DNA from: Bdellovibrionaceae bacterium UBA2316
GTDB taxonomy: Bacteria; Bdellovibrionota; Bdellovibrionia; Bdellovibrionales; Bdellovibrionaceae
Direction: 5' to 3'
Length of the DNA: 47,188 bases
Assembly (NCBI GenBank): GCA_002345205.1
Contig: DDVI01000086.1
Location: 1 to 47,188 of the forward strand
In this document: positions 8,076 to 15,922 of the stretch, in pieces
Numbering within the stretch: the stretch's first letter is position 1
Layout of the letters: every line of letters starts with the position of its first letter
The notes under the pieces: model-generated
What the model was told of the DNA's origin: nothing
What the model saw: only the letters and a program-made list of their open reading frames with translations
Database searches by the model: none
Made by a program: the position numbers and the translations under genes

Positions 8076-8897
8076 TTAGGCTATGAGTTTTAGGGCGTGG
8101 GATTGGGTTTCGTTGGCGTTGGCCAGGACGGCAACTTGATATTGTTGGAGGATTTGAGCCTTTCGCATTTCGGTTACGGCTTTGGCTACATCGGTGTCGG
8201 CGATTTTTGAGTACGCGGAAGATAGATTTTCTTTTTGGCTTTCGTTATTGTTGATAGCGAATTCTAATCGACTCTGAACCGCACCCATTTTTGCTCGGGC
8301 ACCGCTAATTGTTTCGAGAGCTTCGTCGATTGAATCCAACGAGTCTAATGCAGATGATTGACTGTCGACGGAAAGTCCTTCGACTCCAAGCTGTGCGCCG
8401 GTAGTATTTGTATCTTGTTCGTAAACTATTCTAGACGAGGCATCTCTGCTAGAACCGACCTGAAACTCATACGTACGCTCACTTCCATCGAGTAGGTTTT
8501 GCGAACCAAAGCTAGTGGTTCTAGCAATACGATCTAACTCACCATTAATCTGTTCAAACTCATAATTTATAAACTCACGCTCGACTTCAGAGAACGTGTC
8601 ACTAGCGGCTTGCACAGCTAGTTCACGCATTCGTATAAGAATATTATTCTGCTCGTTCAACGCACCTTCCGCATGCTGAACTAAACTCATAGCATTTTCT
8701 GCATTCGCCGTGGCAGCCGCCATTCCTCGCACTTGTGATTTTATATTTTCCGATATGGCCTGACCGGCCGAATCCACAGAGCTATTGGCAAAACGATTTC
8801 CACTAGCCAATTGCTTCATTGCTATCTCTAAATCATTCTGATTCTGCTGCATCACCCGCTGGGTGGACAATAAAGCAGCCTGACTAAAAATCCTCAC
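8076..8897 (-). CDS. fliC: flagellin 3 (divergent)
   Basis: 273 residues with a flagellin D0/D1 layout but the least canonical of the three. The start is GTG (8897) with GAGGAG 6 bases upstream, giving RIFSQAALLSTQRVM in place of the usual N-terminal consensus. The DDAAGLAIS signature is altered to SVDSAGQAIS, and QANQ near the C-terminus is ANANETQ. D1 helices (ENAMSLVQHAEGALNEQNNILIRMRELAVQAASDT) and the LKLIA end are kept, so it should still be a filament protein, possibly a minor or position-specific subunit. No sigma-28 element was found upstream. The gene is bracketed by near-identical palindromes at 8022-8072 and 8928-8982. Confidence 0.92.
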   Translation of the reverse strand: MRIFSQAALLSTQRVMQQNQNDLEIAMKQLASGNRFANSSVDSAGQAISENIKSQVRGMAAATANAENAMSLVQHAEGALNEQNNILIRMRELAVQAASDTFSEVEREFINYEFEQINGELDRIARTTSFGSQNLLDGSERTYEFQVGSSRDASSRIVYEQDTNTTGAQLGVEGLSVDSQSSALDSLDSIDEALETISGARAKMGAVQSRLEFAINNNESQKENLSSAYSKIADTDVAKAVTEMRKAQILQQYQVAVLANANETQSHALKLIA

Positions 8898-8927
8898 GCT
8901 GAGCTCCTCTCATGGCGCCCACACACA

Positions 8928-8982
8928 GTGTACCTCCTACATTTCCGCCACGCGGCGCGTGGCGGAAATGTAGGAGGTACAC
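8928..8982. repeat. palindromic repeat, copy B (before flagellin 3)
   Basis: Perfect inverted repeat with 26-base arms (8928-8953 and 8957-8982) and a 3-base GGC loop. It shares the GTACCTCCTACATTT outer arm and CCACGC inner arm with copy A. It lies 30 bases upstream of the flagellin 3 start codon, inside its leader, where a transcript would form a very stable hairpin just before the ribosome site. Confidence 0.8.
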
Positions 8983-9172
8983 CCAAAACTGGAGCCTGGC
9001 CAGTCACAGCCGAGGCTCCAAAGCCCAATAACCTCTAAACGCAGTCTCAACTATAAGTCTAGACGCATTACGTTAAATATCAATATTTATGAGTTTTTTT
9101 AAGAATTAGATGAGATTGGTTAGAGATTTTAGAGGCTTAGTTATCTCAAAACAAGACGATCCAGCTCGACAT
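8983..9172. other. gene-free upstream region of flagellin 3
   Basis: With the palindrome and the terminator at its ends, the gap 8898-9230 has no gene. It contains a 7-base-arm hairpin around 8989-9020 (TGGAGCC/GGCTCCA) and an 8-base palindrome GTCTAGAC at 9057-9064, echoing the CTAG words before flagellins 1 and 2. No convincing sigma-28 or sigma-70 promoter pair with proper spacing was found. Confidence 0.4.
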
Positions 9173-9204
9173 AAAAAAACCGCTATCTGAGTGAAAGATA
9201 GCGG
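9173..9204 (-). terminator. intrinsic terminator of the 182-residue secreted protein gene
   Basis: On the minus strand CCGCTATC and GATAGCGG arms (9180-9204 in all) with a short loop are followed directly by seven T. It is placed 26 bases after the stop of the gene at 9231-9779. A textbook rho-independent terminator. Confidence 0.85.
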
Positions 9205-9230
9205 TCCAATTAAACTACATTCAGTTAAAA

Positions 9231-9779
9231 TTAGAAAGAAATAGCGCGGAACTTTCCCGCTTCGTTTACACGTTTAGTAACCTGTTCAACATCCAGTTCA
9301 ATAGCTTGATTTTGGTTTTGCTCCATAACTAGTTTGTTATTCTTGATAGCGATTGATTTAACATCAGCATACGATTTACCAGATGCCGTCAACATTTCGA
9401 AAATATTACCGTTGCGGCCCACTACTAATACTTTATTGTCCGCAGTCGAAATTATCAAACGACCCGCCATAACGGCATAATCTGTAATTTTACCCGGGAT
9501 AATCGAAAACGAAATGGAACGTGTTTTATTGTTTTGAATAATTAAAGCCGACTTATCGGCCGTAATGAATGCTTTGTTATCAACACCCTCAGCAGGCAAA
9601 TCAATATTTTTGCAATCAGCGATTTCAGGAACGCCATCTTTTTGCTCTAAAAGATATCTTCCATTCGAATAGGCCGATGCGTCTCGCGTAAGCTCTGCCT
9701 TACACTCTACACCTGATTTTGCGTACGTTACTTGAGCCGCTGCTATCACTAATAAAGATGCCAATACAAAACGCTTCAT
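9231..9779 (-). CDS. secreted protein, hypothetical
   Basis: 182 residues with a signal peptide (MKRFVLASLLVIAAAQVTYA, cut before KSG). The mature part has two Cys (25 and 55) and repeated short beta-strand-like blocks (KSALIIQNNKTRSISFSI, KVLVVGRNGNIFEM, NKLVMEQNQNQAIEL), which hint at a small beta-propeller or beta-sandwich; no family recognised. GAGGAG lies 5 bases from the ATG. The gene has its own terminator (9173-9204) and a plausible promoter (9850-9877), so it is likely monocistronic. A hairpin at 9824-9850 (TTTAGG/CCTAAA plus GCCC/GGGC) sits in its leader. Confidence 0.75.
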   Translation of the reverse strand: MKRFVLASLLVIAAAQVTYAKSGVECKAELTRDASAYSNGRYLLEQKDGVPEIADCKNIDLPAEGVDNKAFITADKSALIIQNNKTRSISFSIIPGKITDYAVMAGRLIISTADNKVLVVGRNGNIFEMLTASGKSYADVKSIAIKNNKLVMEQNQNQAIELDVEQVTKRVNEAGKFRAISF

Positions 9780-9849
9780 TTTTTCTCCTCGGTTGGGTTA
9801 AGTCACAGGCAGGTCAAATGCGATTTAGGTGCCCAGCGGGTGGGCCTAA

Positions 9850-9877
9850 ATTAGTTTTAAAGTATCATGAATGTCAA
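9850..9877 (-). promoter_or_regulatory. candidate sigma-70-type promoter
   Basis: Minus strand TTGACA (9872-9877), 16 bases, ACTAAT (9850-9855), upstream of the secreted-protein gene starting at 9779. The -35 is perfect, the -10 matches four of six positions and the spacing is acceptable. Confidence 0.45.
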
Positions 9878-9899
9878 AATTCTAGACAGATGCCATCCG

Positions 9900-10697
9900 C
9901 TACTTGCCCATTGTCTTTTTGATAAAGACGTTTGCTTCTGCGATTTGTTTACGATTGAGTTTGGGATAGTTTCGCTTTGCTCTGACTTTAGTAGCGATAG
10001 CCTCGGGAGCCTTTTCGTATTTGAAACGATTTTCTTTGTTATCTAAACCCAACTTTTTAAAGACATTCAAATCTTCCGTGTCACGATCAAAACCTGTGAA
10101 GAAATCAAAACGCTTTTCTGATTTCAAATTTGATCCTGAATCACGAACTACGAAATAGCCATCATGAGTATCACCATTAGGTAATTTCATTCCACGCACC
10201 GTCGGCACGAAAATAACGTCGCCCAGTTTATGGAACTTTAAATCAGCCGCCACTGTATAGTAGGGATCTAAACACGCATCTTTAAACCCTAAACCATACG
10301 GGCATTCTTTTTTAATCTTATCCGAAAACAACGGAATCTTTCCACGACGAGTAGTAAAGTTAATGATACGTATCCCGCGCGGCTCATTCAACAAACAGGT
10401 CCCCTGCTTTACACATAATCGGTAATCCAACTCACATACGTGTGTGATTGTTTGCCCTTGAATATTTTTGATCGGTTGCTTTTCGTTTTCTCGGCAATCC
10501 GTATCAACTTGTTTGACATCCAAGATCGGAATGAAATACAGCGCGGGTGACAGCCCATTCGCATCTTCCACAATATTGGCGTGCTCTTGAAGTACTTCAG
10601 GTTGACTTGATCGCAAAACGGGAGCTGCCTTACGCTTCTGACAGCCTAGGCCCACGACAATTACCAGTGAAAAAATAAAAAGTTTTAACAACGCCAC
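9900..10697 (-). CDS. lipoprotein with a 3D (three-Asp) domain
   Basis: 265 residues from a GTG at 10697; a TTG at 10691 is better spaced from the GGGG ribosome site (7 bases) and may be the real start. Lipobox VVGLGC with Cys19. Residues about 145-205 match the 3D domain of the double-psi beta-barrel superfamily, as found at the C-terminus of the lytic transglycosylase MltA: GDVIFVPTVRGMKL, then DGYFVVRDSGSNLKSEKRFDFF with the three Asp at 179, 186 and 198. There is no MltA substrate domain in front; instead a Cys-rich segment (residues 68-142) precedes it. A cell-wall or glycan-related role is plausible but unproven. It ends in a basic, Lys-rich tail. Confidence 0.75.
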   Translation of the reverse strand: MALLKLFIFSLVIVVGLGCQKRKAAPVLRSSQPEVLQEHANIVEDANGLSPALYFIPILDVKQVDTDCRENEKQPIKNIQGQTITHVCELDYRLCVKQGTCLLNEPRGIRIINFTTRRGKIPLFSDKIKKECPYGLGFKDACLDPYYTVAADLKFHKLGDVIFVPTVRGMKLPNGDTHDGYFVVRDSGSNLKSEKRFDFFTGFDRDTEDLNVFKKLGLDNKENRFKYEKAPEAIATKVRAKRNYPKLNRKQIAEANVFIKKTMGK

Positions 10698-10782
10698 ACC
10701 CCTTTATAAATCACTTGATCACCGAAAGCGCTGTCATGTTTTTATTCAGAAAATTTTAGCAAGGCATGAAAAGATTACTGAC

Positions 10783-11772
10783 TTAATAGTCGACAGAAAT
10801 ACCAATATTAAAGACATCGGCGCTGACATCTAGATCTTCATTTAAACTTTGCACGGTACGAAACTCAGCCGCCAGCCACATATTATTAATACCGTACTCG
10901 CGGTCCATAATAAAATCGATTTCACGGCTCCAGCGGGTAATATTAAACAACACACCACCACCCGCGTAACCCGCAGGCGTACCTACAACTTTAGGGGCCT
11001 TTCCGTCGTCACGAATTTCGCCTAGCACATAATAACTCATTCCACCGACCACAAACGGTGCGAACCACTGACGATCCGAAAACTCTAGCCGATAGATACC
11101 ACCTGCTGAAATCGGCAACCCGATAAACGTAAACTGCTCTTTAGCAGATTCCCCATTTTCGATCGCAGGGTTTGCGAATCGTCCATTACCGCTGGCCGTG
11201 AAAAAGCCGACGCCCATCACAACACCCAGTTTTCCAAATGATCGAAAGGGCTGCCATTCATAATCAAGCATCAGATATGGCAAATTATTGTCGCTGTAAA
11301 TATCGACAAATGAATACGTGTTACCACCCGTTTCCATCGTAATGTTTGGTGGCGTAATACTGCCAACACGAATCGAAGTCGCTTGATTCTTAGACGATAA
11401 TTTTTGAGTTTTATAATAGTATCGACCTGTATTTTGATCGATTAAATATAAACCCTTTTTAGCATCAGGATGCGCGATTTTCTTTCTACCACTATCCGAA
11501 GAGGTTTCCGTATGGACCGGTTGGGTTAAGGGCTGTTCTTTAGGCTTTTCTTCTTCAGCAATTTGATCGTCCGCTGGAGGCTGTTCTTGATTAAGTAGTT
11601 GCTGAGCATCCATTTCGTCTTGAGTCTTTGTATACGGAGGTTCATTCGGTGGTAAATCTTCAACTGGAGCTTCACTCTTTGGCGTGTTGGGATTCACTTC
11701 CAAGAATACATCATCCTGAGCCCAAACGTTGGCAAACATAAATACGAGCGATAAAATAATTCTCATTTTCAT
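10783..11772 (-). CDS. exported outer-membrane barrel-like protein with Pro/Glu linker
   Basis: 329 residues. Signal peptide MKMRIILSLVFMFANVWAQ, then a Pro/Glu/Gln-rich acidic linker (about 25-100), then about 230 residues of alternating strands with many aromatic and Gly residues (for example FGKLGVVMGVGFFTASGNGRF, FAPFVVGGMSYYVLG) ending in NIGISVDY, a terminal-strand pattern of outer-membrane barrels. The ATG overlaps the stop of the CFI-box gene upstream by 4 bases (ATGA), so the two are translationally coupled and their products probably act together. No specific family recognised. Confidence 0.7.
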   Translation of the reverse strand: MKMRIILSLVFMFANVWAQDDVFLEVNPNTPKSEAPVEDLPPNEPPYTKTQDEMDAQQLLNQEQPPADDQIAEEEKPKEQPLTQPVHTETSSDSGRKKIAHPDAKKGLYLIDQNTGRYYYKTQKLSSKNQATSIRVGSITPPNITMETGGNTYSFVDIYSDNNLPYLMLDYEWQPFRSFGKLGVVMGVGFFTASGNGRFANPAIENGESAKEQFTFIGLPISAGGIYRLEFSDRQWFAPFVVGGMSYYVLGEIRDDGKAPKVVGTPAGYAGGGVLFNITRWSREIDFIMDREYGINNMWLAAEFRTVQSLNEDLDVSADVFNIGISVDY

Positions 11773-13190
11773 GAACGCCCTCTACGTTTCAGGCTGCGAT
11801 ACCCCAAAAATCCAGCGCCGCCCAATATGCACAACCACAAAGGATTCAAAACCAAATAGGCGAACGCAATAATTGGAAGCAATGACACTTTAACGACCGC
11901 TTTCGCTAACTCATTTTCAGAAATACGTTTCGCCCAACCAGGCCCATTCTTGTAGTAGAACTTAATAAAGTCCTTACCTAACGAGTACGGATGTAAATAT
12001 CTATTTCTGAATTCACGAAGCACATCCAACAACACATGATTACGTGAACCGAACGCCACTGTCGCGATGAAACAGTCTTTATCACTCAAGACACCCACGA
12101 CTTCAGACGGACTTGCACACATTTTTTCAAATTGTTCTGCCGTTGGCTGATCCGTTGAAACTATTTTCTGAACATCTAAGAAATATTGATAAGTTCCGGT
12201 TGCGTCCTGCAAAGCGGGCAAGAAACAATACGTTTTTGTCGCATCTGTCGTGCTGTTTTCCAAACCATTTACTTTATAGCTCGAAAGCGGATCACCAGAT
12301 GTAGTTGTTAAACCTATGAAAGCTTTAGGTGATGCGTTTGTAATGGATCTCAATGTATCCAATACCGAACTACCCGACGCTTTTTCAGCGTAAAACATAA
12401 CCAAGTTGTTGTACGTTAACGATGTATCTGGATCCACGGGCGATGATCCCCAACCCGTAATAAAATCCGTGATATAAGCCTTTTCGTCACCAGGATACAT
12501 TTGGAAATAGCAAAGACCTTTAGATGCCACGTTTGAAGTTAAAGGATTCGTCGTAACAGGTGGACACCAGTGAGCTTGGCCTTTTGTAATCCCATTATAC
12601 GGAGTCGCAAGCGCGGAGTAATTTACAACACTGTAATTAATTTTTAAAGTAACGTGCTCTATAAACTTGTCGTCCTTGATCGGACCAAAATATAAAGTTT
12701 TAGATCCTCCACATGGAGATGTCGTACATGTAAACGTAAAACTCAGAGCCGTCGCAATTTGCGACCACGTTGCACTAAAGGTATAGTTTTGTCCGTTTAC
12801 CGCAGCTAGTGAAAAACCACTAACTGAATTACCAGAATATTCCGAAGCAGTTGCCACACCGACCGATAATGTACCAATTGTAGTATTATCAGAGGTGACA
12901 CCAACCGTAAGCGGCAACTCTTCATAAATACTATTTTCATTACACGGAGCTGGACCGTTCGTTGAGGTAGCGAGCTCGATATTGTTACCCGTACACGAAT
13001 TACACGGATTCACGCCGTCTTTACTCGCACACTGAGATGGAATGGCATAACCGCCATTGATAGTCAGAACCGACGGAGATGCAGTATCCAACACCCCCGA
13101 AGAACTTGCTCCTGTTACAGATAAGGAAAACCCATATGCAAGGAATGCTTGGGTCAGTAAAACGCAAATAATCAGTAATCGTTGAGCCAT
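11769..13190 (-). CDS. exported protein with C-terminal CFI-box domain and membrane anchor
   Basis: 473 residues. Signal peptide MAQRLLIICVLLTQAFLAYG; an N-terminal beta-rich Ser/Thr/Asn-rich region with Cys pairs (about 50-75, 150-160) and a central region to about residue 365. Then comes the CFI-box motif KDCFIATVAFGS with the downstream pattern LREFRNRYL...GKDFIKFYYKNGPGWAKRI, a C-terminal module recurring in exported proteins of delta-proteobacteria-like groups and spirochaetes. One or two hydrophobic helices (about 430-465) and a basic KRRGRS tail follow. This layout suggests a surface or periplasmic protein anchored at its C-terminus. Coupled by a 4-base overlap to the barrel-like gene. 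Function unknown. Confidence 0.75.
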   Translation of the reverse strand: MAQRLLIICVLLTQAFLAYGFSLSVTGASSSGVLDTASPSVLTINGGYAIPSQCASKDGVNPCNSCTGNNIELATSTNGPAPCNENSIYEELPLTVGVTSDNTTIGTLSVGVATASEYSGNSVSGFSLAAVNGQNYTFSATWSQIATALSFTFTCTTSPCGGSKTLYFGPIKDDKFIEHVTLKINYSVVNYSALATPYNGITKGQAHWCPPVTTNPLTSNVASKGLCYFQMYPGDEKAYITDFITGWGSSPVDPDTSLTYNNLVMFYAEKASGSSVLDTLRSITNASPKAFIGLTTTSGDPLSSYKVNGLENSTTDATKTYCFLPALQDATGTYQYFLDVQKIVSTDQPTAEQFEKMCASPSEVVGVLSDKDCFIATVAFGSRNHVLLDVLREFRNRYLHPYSLGKDFIKFYYKNGPGWAKRISENELAKAVVKVSLLPIIAFAYLVLNPLWLCILGGAGFLGYRSLKRRGRS

Positions 13191-13221
13191 ATTAATATGG
13201 CAACATTATTGACCCTTGTTT

Positions 13222-14241
13222 TCAACCTTTTAATGCGTTTTTCATTAACAAATCAGCGATCTGAATTCCATTTAATGCGGCACCTTTTTTTATGTTATCT
13301 GAAACAACCCACATCAACCACATTTTCTTGTTTTCTGGATCTCTGTGGATACGACCTACATAAACTGGATCCTTACCCGAAACGTCTCGAGGCATTGGAT
13401 AAACACTTTTCTTTGGCTCGTCCTGAACAACTAGGCCTTCCATCGACGACATCGATTTAACGATTTCATCACGGCTTACTTCTTTGTTTAAAGTCACCCA
13501 CACGCTTTCGCTGTGACCATTTAAAACAGGAACGCGAACGGCAAAGGCCGATACTTTCATAGTCGGTTGACGAAGAATTTTCTTAGTTTCATTTTGGATT
13601 TTCTTTTCTTCGCTTGTGAAGCCTTCATCATCAAAAGAACCAATTTGAGGAATTACGTTAAACAAAAGTGGATGAACAAAATTAACTGGCTTAGGGTTTG
13701 GATTTTTATAATCCTCAGCTTGTGAAAGTAATTCATTATACGCTGGCAGCCCAGCACCACTTGCCGCTTGATAACTACTTACGCGCACTTCTTCGATTCC
13801 GAATTTTTCTTGGAGTGGTTTCATCGCCACCACCAATTGAATTGTCGAACAGTTTGGATTTGCAATCACTTGCGGACGATCCATTTTTTCAACTAAATCG
13901 CCATTCACTTCTGGAACTATTAAAGCATGTTCCGGACTCATTCTAAATGCAGCTGAGTTATCGATTGCGTAGGCTCCTGACTTAACAGCTTCAGGTGCCC
14001 ACTCTTTAGAAATATCATCACCTGATGAGAAAAATACTATATCTAATCCATCAAAACATTTTGGTTTTAATACTTCACATGTCCAATCTTGCCCTTGGCA
14101 TTTTATTTTTTTTCCTAAAGACGCTTCACTCGCAAACGGACGAAGCTCAGACAGCGGAAACTTTCGTTCCTCAAGTAAATTCATGAACACTTGGCCAACC
14201 ATACCCGTTGCGCCTACAACACCAACTTTTAATTTTCTCAT
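13222..14241 (-). CDS. asd: aspartate-semialdehyde dehydrogenase
   Basis: 339 residues, the usual length. It reduces aspartyl-phosphate to aspartate semialdehyde with NADPH in the cytoplasm, the branch point to lysine/diaminopimelate, threonine and methionine. Seen: nucleotide-binding start VGVVGATGMVGQVF (6-19), catalytic Cys131 in NPNCSTIQL, and the substrate-binding region VPVLNGHSESVWV. Diaminopimelate supply links it to cell-wall synthesis. The start codon directly follows the seven-T run of the hairpin at 14242-14289, whose GGGG arm is also the only ribosome site in reach (7 bases). Confidence 0.95.
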   Translation of the reverse strand: MRKLKVGVVGATGMVGQVFMNLLEERKFPLSELRPFASEASLGKKIKCQGQDWTCEVLKPKCFDGLDIVFFSSGDDISKEWAPEAVKSGAYAIDNSAAFRMSPEHALIVPEVNGDLVEKMDRPQVIANPNCSTIQLVVAMKPLQEKFGIEEVRVSSYQAASGAGLPAYNELLSQAEDYKNPNPKPVNFVHPLLFNVIPQIGSFDDEGFTSEEKKIQNETKKILRQPTMKVSAFAVRVPVLNGHSESVWVTLNKEVSRDEIVKSMSSMEGLVVQDEPKKSVYPMPRDVSGKDPVYVGRIHRDPENKKMWLMWVVSDNIKKGAALNGIQIADLLMKNALKG

Positions 14242-14289
14242 AAAAAAACCCCGATTTATAAAATGGAACTCGCCATTTCAACCGGGGTT
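14242..14289 (-). terminator. terminator of pssA abutting the asd start
   Basis: Minus strand: AACCCCG (14289-14283), an inner hairpin AAATGG/CCATTT (14278-14273 with 14266-14261), CGGGGTT (14253-14247), then T through 14242, seven T in all. The next base begins the asd ATG. It should terminate pssA transcripts, and also places the asd ribosome site in the closing arm. A TTGACA (14313-14318) with an AT-rich -10 at 14289-14295 just upstream could start asd transcripts that include this hairpin. Confidence 0.75.
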
Positions 14290-14341
14290 ATAATTCCTAT
14301 TTCTTAAGCGTCTGTCAAACTTTGTATAGCAGACTTAGTAT

Positions 14342-15151
14342 CTATTTAGTTTCCTCTTCGTCGTCCGCTACCAGATCTGGGTCGTCAACTTTGTTTGGAG
14401 CATACACGGATGATTTAATTTTTCGAACGTTTTTACCCAATTTAAAAATCCCGAAAACCGCTCCTAGTGTCGCGTACGCCAAGAATAGAATAAACAACAT
14501 CACTTCTGGGTGGAGTAAAACTACAAATAGAATACTTACACCAACGATTAAATAGTGGAACGGCATACGTTCTTTTAAATCTAAGTCTTTGAAGCTGCGA
14601 TATCGGAAATTACTTACCATCACGAAGGCTAATAAGATCGTCATACATAAAAGTAGAATGTTACCCCAAGCATCTAAGTCCAACTCATGGAATGCCAATA
14701 CGGCCGAAGCCACAATACCGGCCGCCATCGGAATCGGCAAACCTTGGAAGTAGTTTTTTTCAACGATATTAACTTGAACGTTGAATCGCGCTAAACGAAT
14801 CGCCCCGCACGCCACAAACAGAAAACACGCCATCCAGCCCAAACGACCAAATGGTTGAAGTGCCCAATTGAACATTAATAAAGCCGGCGCCACACCGAAA
14901 CTGACCACATCACAAAGAGAGTCATACTCAGCGCCAAACTTACTAGTTGAACGAGTCAACCGCGCCAAACGACCATCTAACGTATCAAAAATGGCTGCCG
15001 CAACAATCGCATAGGCCGCATATAAATAACTCTGCTTAAGCGTATAAATCATCGCGAAGAAACCGCAAAAGATATTACATGTCGTTACCAAGTTCGGAAG
15101 AATATAAATATACATTCTAAGTGGTTTGTCTGAAGCGTCCGATTGTTCCAT
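14342..15151 (-). CDS. pssA: CDP-diacylglycerol-serine O-phosphatidyltransferase
   Basis: 269 residues, a multi-span inner-membrane enzyme that makes phosphatidylserine from CDP-diacylglycerol and serine, the precursor of phosphatidylethanolamine. The CDP-alcohol phosphotransferase signature is complete: Asp59-Gly60, Ala63-Arg64, Gly73, Asp77 and Asp81. Several hydrophobic helices follow and an acidic C-terminal tail (DDPDLVADDEEETK). Length and opening (NLVTTCNIFCGFFAM) fit the PssA subgroup rather than PgsA. Ribosome site GAGG about 9 bases from the ATG. It is 18 bases downstream of a second lipid-related gene, so the two are likely an operon ended by the terminator at 14242-14289. Confidence 0.92.
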   Translation of the reverse strand: MEQSDASDKPLRMYIYILPNLVTTCNIFCGFFAMIYTLKQSYLYAAYAIVAAAIFDTLDGRLARLTRSTSKFGAEYDSLCDVVSFGVAPALLMFNWALQPFGRLGWMACFLFVACGAIRLARFNVQVNIVEKNYFQGLPIPMAAGIVASAVLAFHELDLDAWGNILLLCMTILLAFVMVSNFRYRSFKDLDLKERMPFHYLIVGVSILFVVLLHPEVMLFILFLAYATLGAVFGIFKLGKNVRKIKSSVYAPNKVDDPDLVADDEEETK

Positions 15152-15169
15152 CTACTTTGTCCTCAATTT

Positions 15170-15844
15170 TTATAAAAAGCCGAAAATGTAAAACACCAAA
15201 GATAAACCTAACCCACTGGCTACGGGAATCGTTAAGTTATCATCAAGCTTAGCAATAGGAATTAGCTCGGCCAGGGAACCAATTAATCCCCCGATGAAAC
15301 TGACCACCACCGCTCGCCATAAATTATAGTCATGCAAATATAAGAACAAGAAACTACAAGCCGAACATACAAAAAAACCCGCAAGGAAACCCTGAAGGGT
15401 TTTTTCCCCCCAGATTTTGTCTTTCCCGTAACGGATGCCAAAATAGCTGGCGATAGGATCAGCCAAAGCTAAAAAGATAAGGCTTAGTTTCACAATCATA
15501 GGATCAAAAAAATGAACCAAGATAGCCACGCCGGCCATCAAGTACGTGGTTCCGGCCAAATGATCGATTTCGCTTTGGCGCATGATTGGGCGCAAATAAT
15601 GAGTGATTAAAACGTTGAAATTGCGATTTCTTAAGCGGTAAAGATCCATCCCTACAAAAAGACAAAACAGGAGTAAAATTCCTATCTTAGACACAGATTC
15701 GGGGGCTATCTCGTAGCCAATGAATAGCAGCATGACGCCGCTAACATGCCAGATTTTTCGAGCCAGATGCACGTCGGATCTTTTCTTGAAACTTTCTTGC
15801 GCAACAATTTTAGAAACAGAATCCTCTTTAGACGTACCTTGCAT
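15170..15844 (-). CDS. CTP-dependent lipid kinase-like / phosphatidate cytidylyltransferase family membrane protein
   Basis: 224 residues, about seven hydrophobic helices. Motifs ARKIWHVSGV (near 28), LALADPIASYFGIRYGKDKIWGEKTLQG (about 141-169) and the late GLIGSLAELIPI...DDNLTIPVASG match the dolichol kinase / CTP-dependent diacylglycerol kinase (SEC59/DGK1) branch often labelled phosphatidate cytidylyltransferase. The likely substrate is a polyprenol or diacylglycerol, at the inner membrane. It is shorter than true CdsA and lacks its C-terminal signature, so the kinase reading is favoured. Immediately upstream of pssA in the same direction, consistent with phospholipid synthesis or lipid recycling. 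Confidence 0.75.
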   Translation of the reverse strand: MQGTSKEDSVSKIVAQESFKKRSDVHLARKIWHVSGVMLLFIGYEIAPESVSKIGILLLFCLFVGMDLYRLRNRNFNVLITHYLRPIMRQSEIDHLAGTTYLMAGVAILVHFFDPMIVKLSLIFLALADPIASYFGIRYGKDKIWGEKTLQGFLAGFFVCSACSFLFLYLHDYNLWRAVVVSFIGGLIGSLAELIPIAKLDDNLTIPVASGLGLSLVFYIFGFL

Positions 15845-15922
15845 GTGCCCAACATAAGAGATTCGACTCGTTTTCTCAATCTATAAGTCCCGACTTTTAA
15901 CTGATAGCGTTACGCTCGGTAA

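Noticed and set aside
8983..9172. Sigma-28 promoter for flagellin 3
   Set aside because: No GCCGA-type -10 in the correct strand with TAAA 15 bases upstream.
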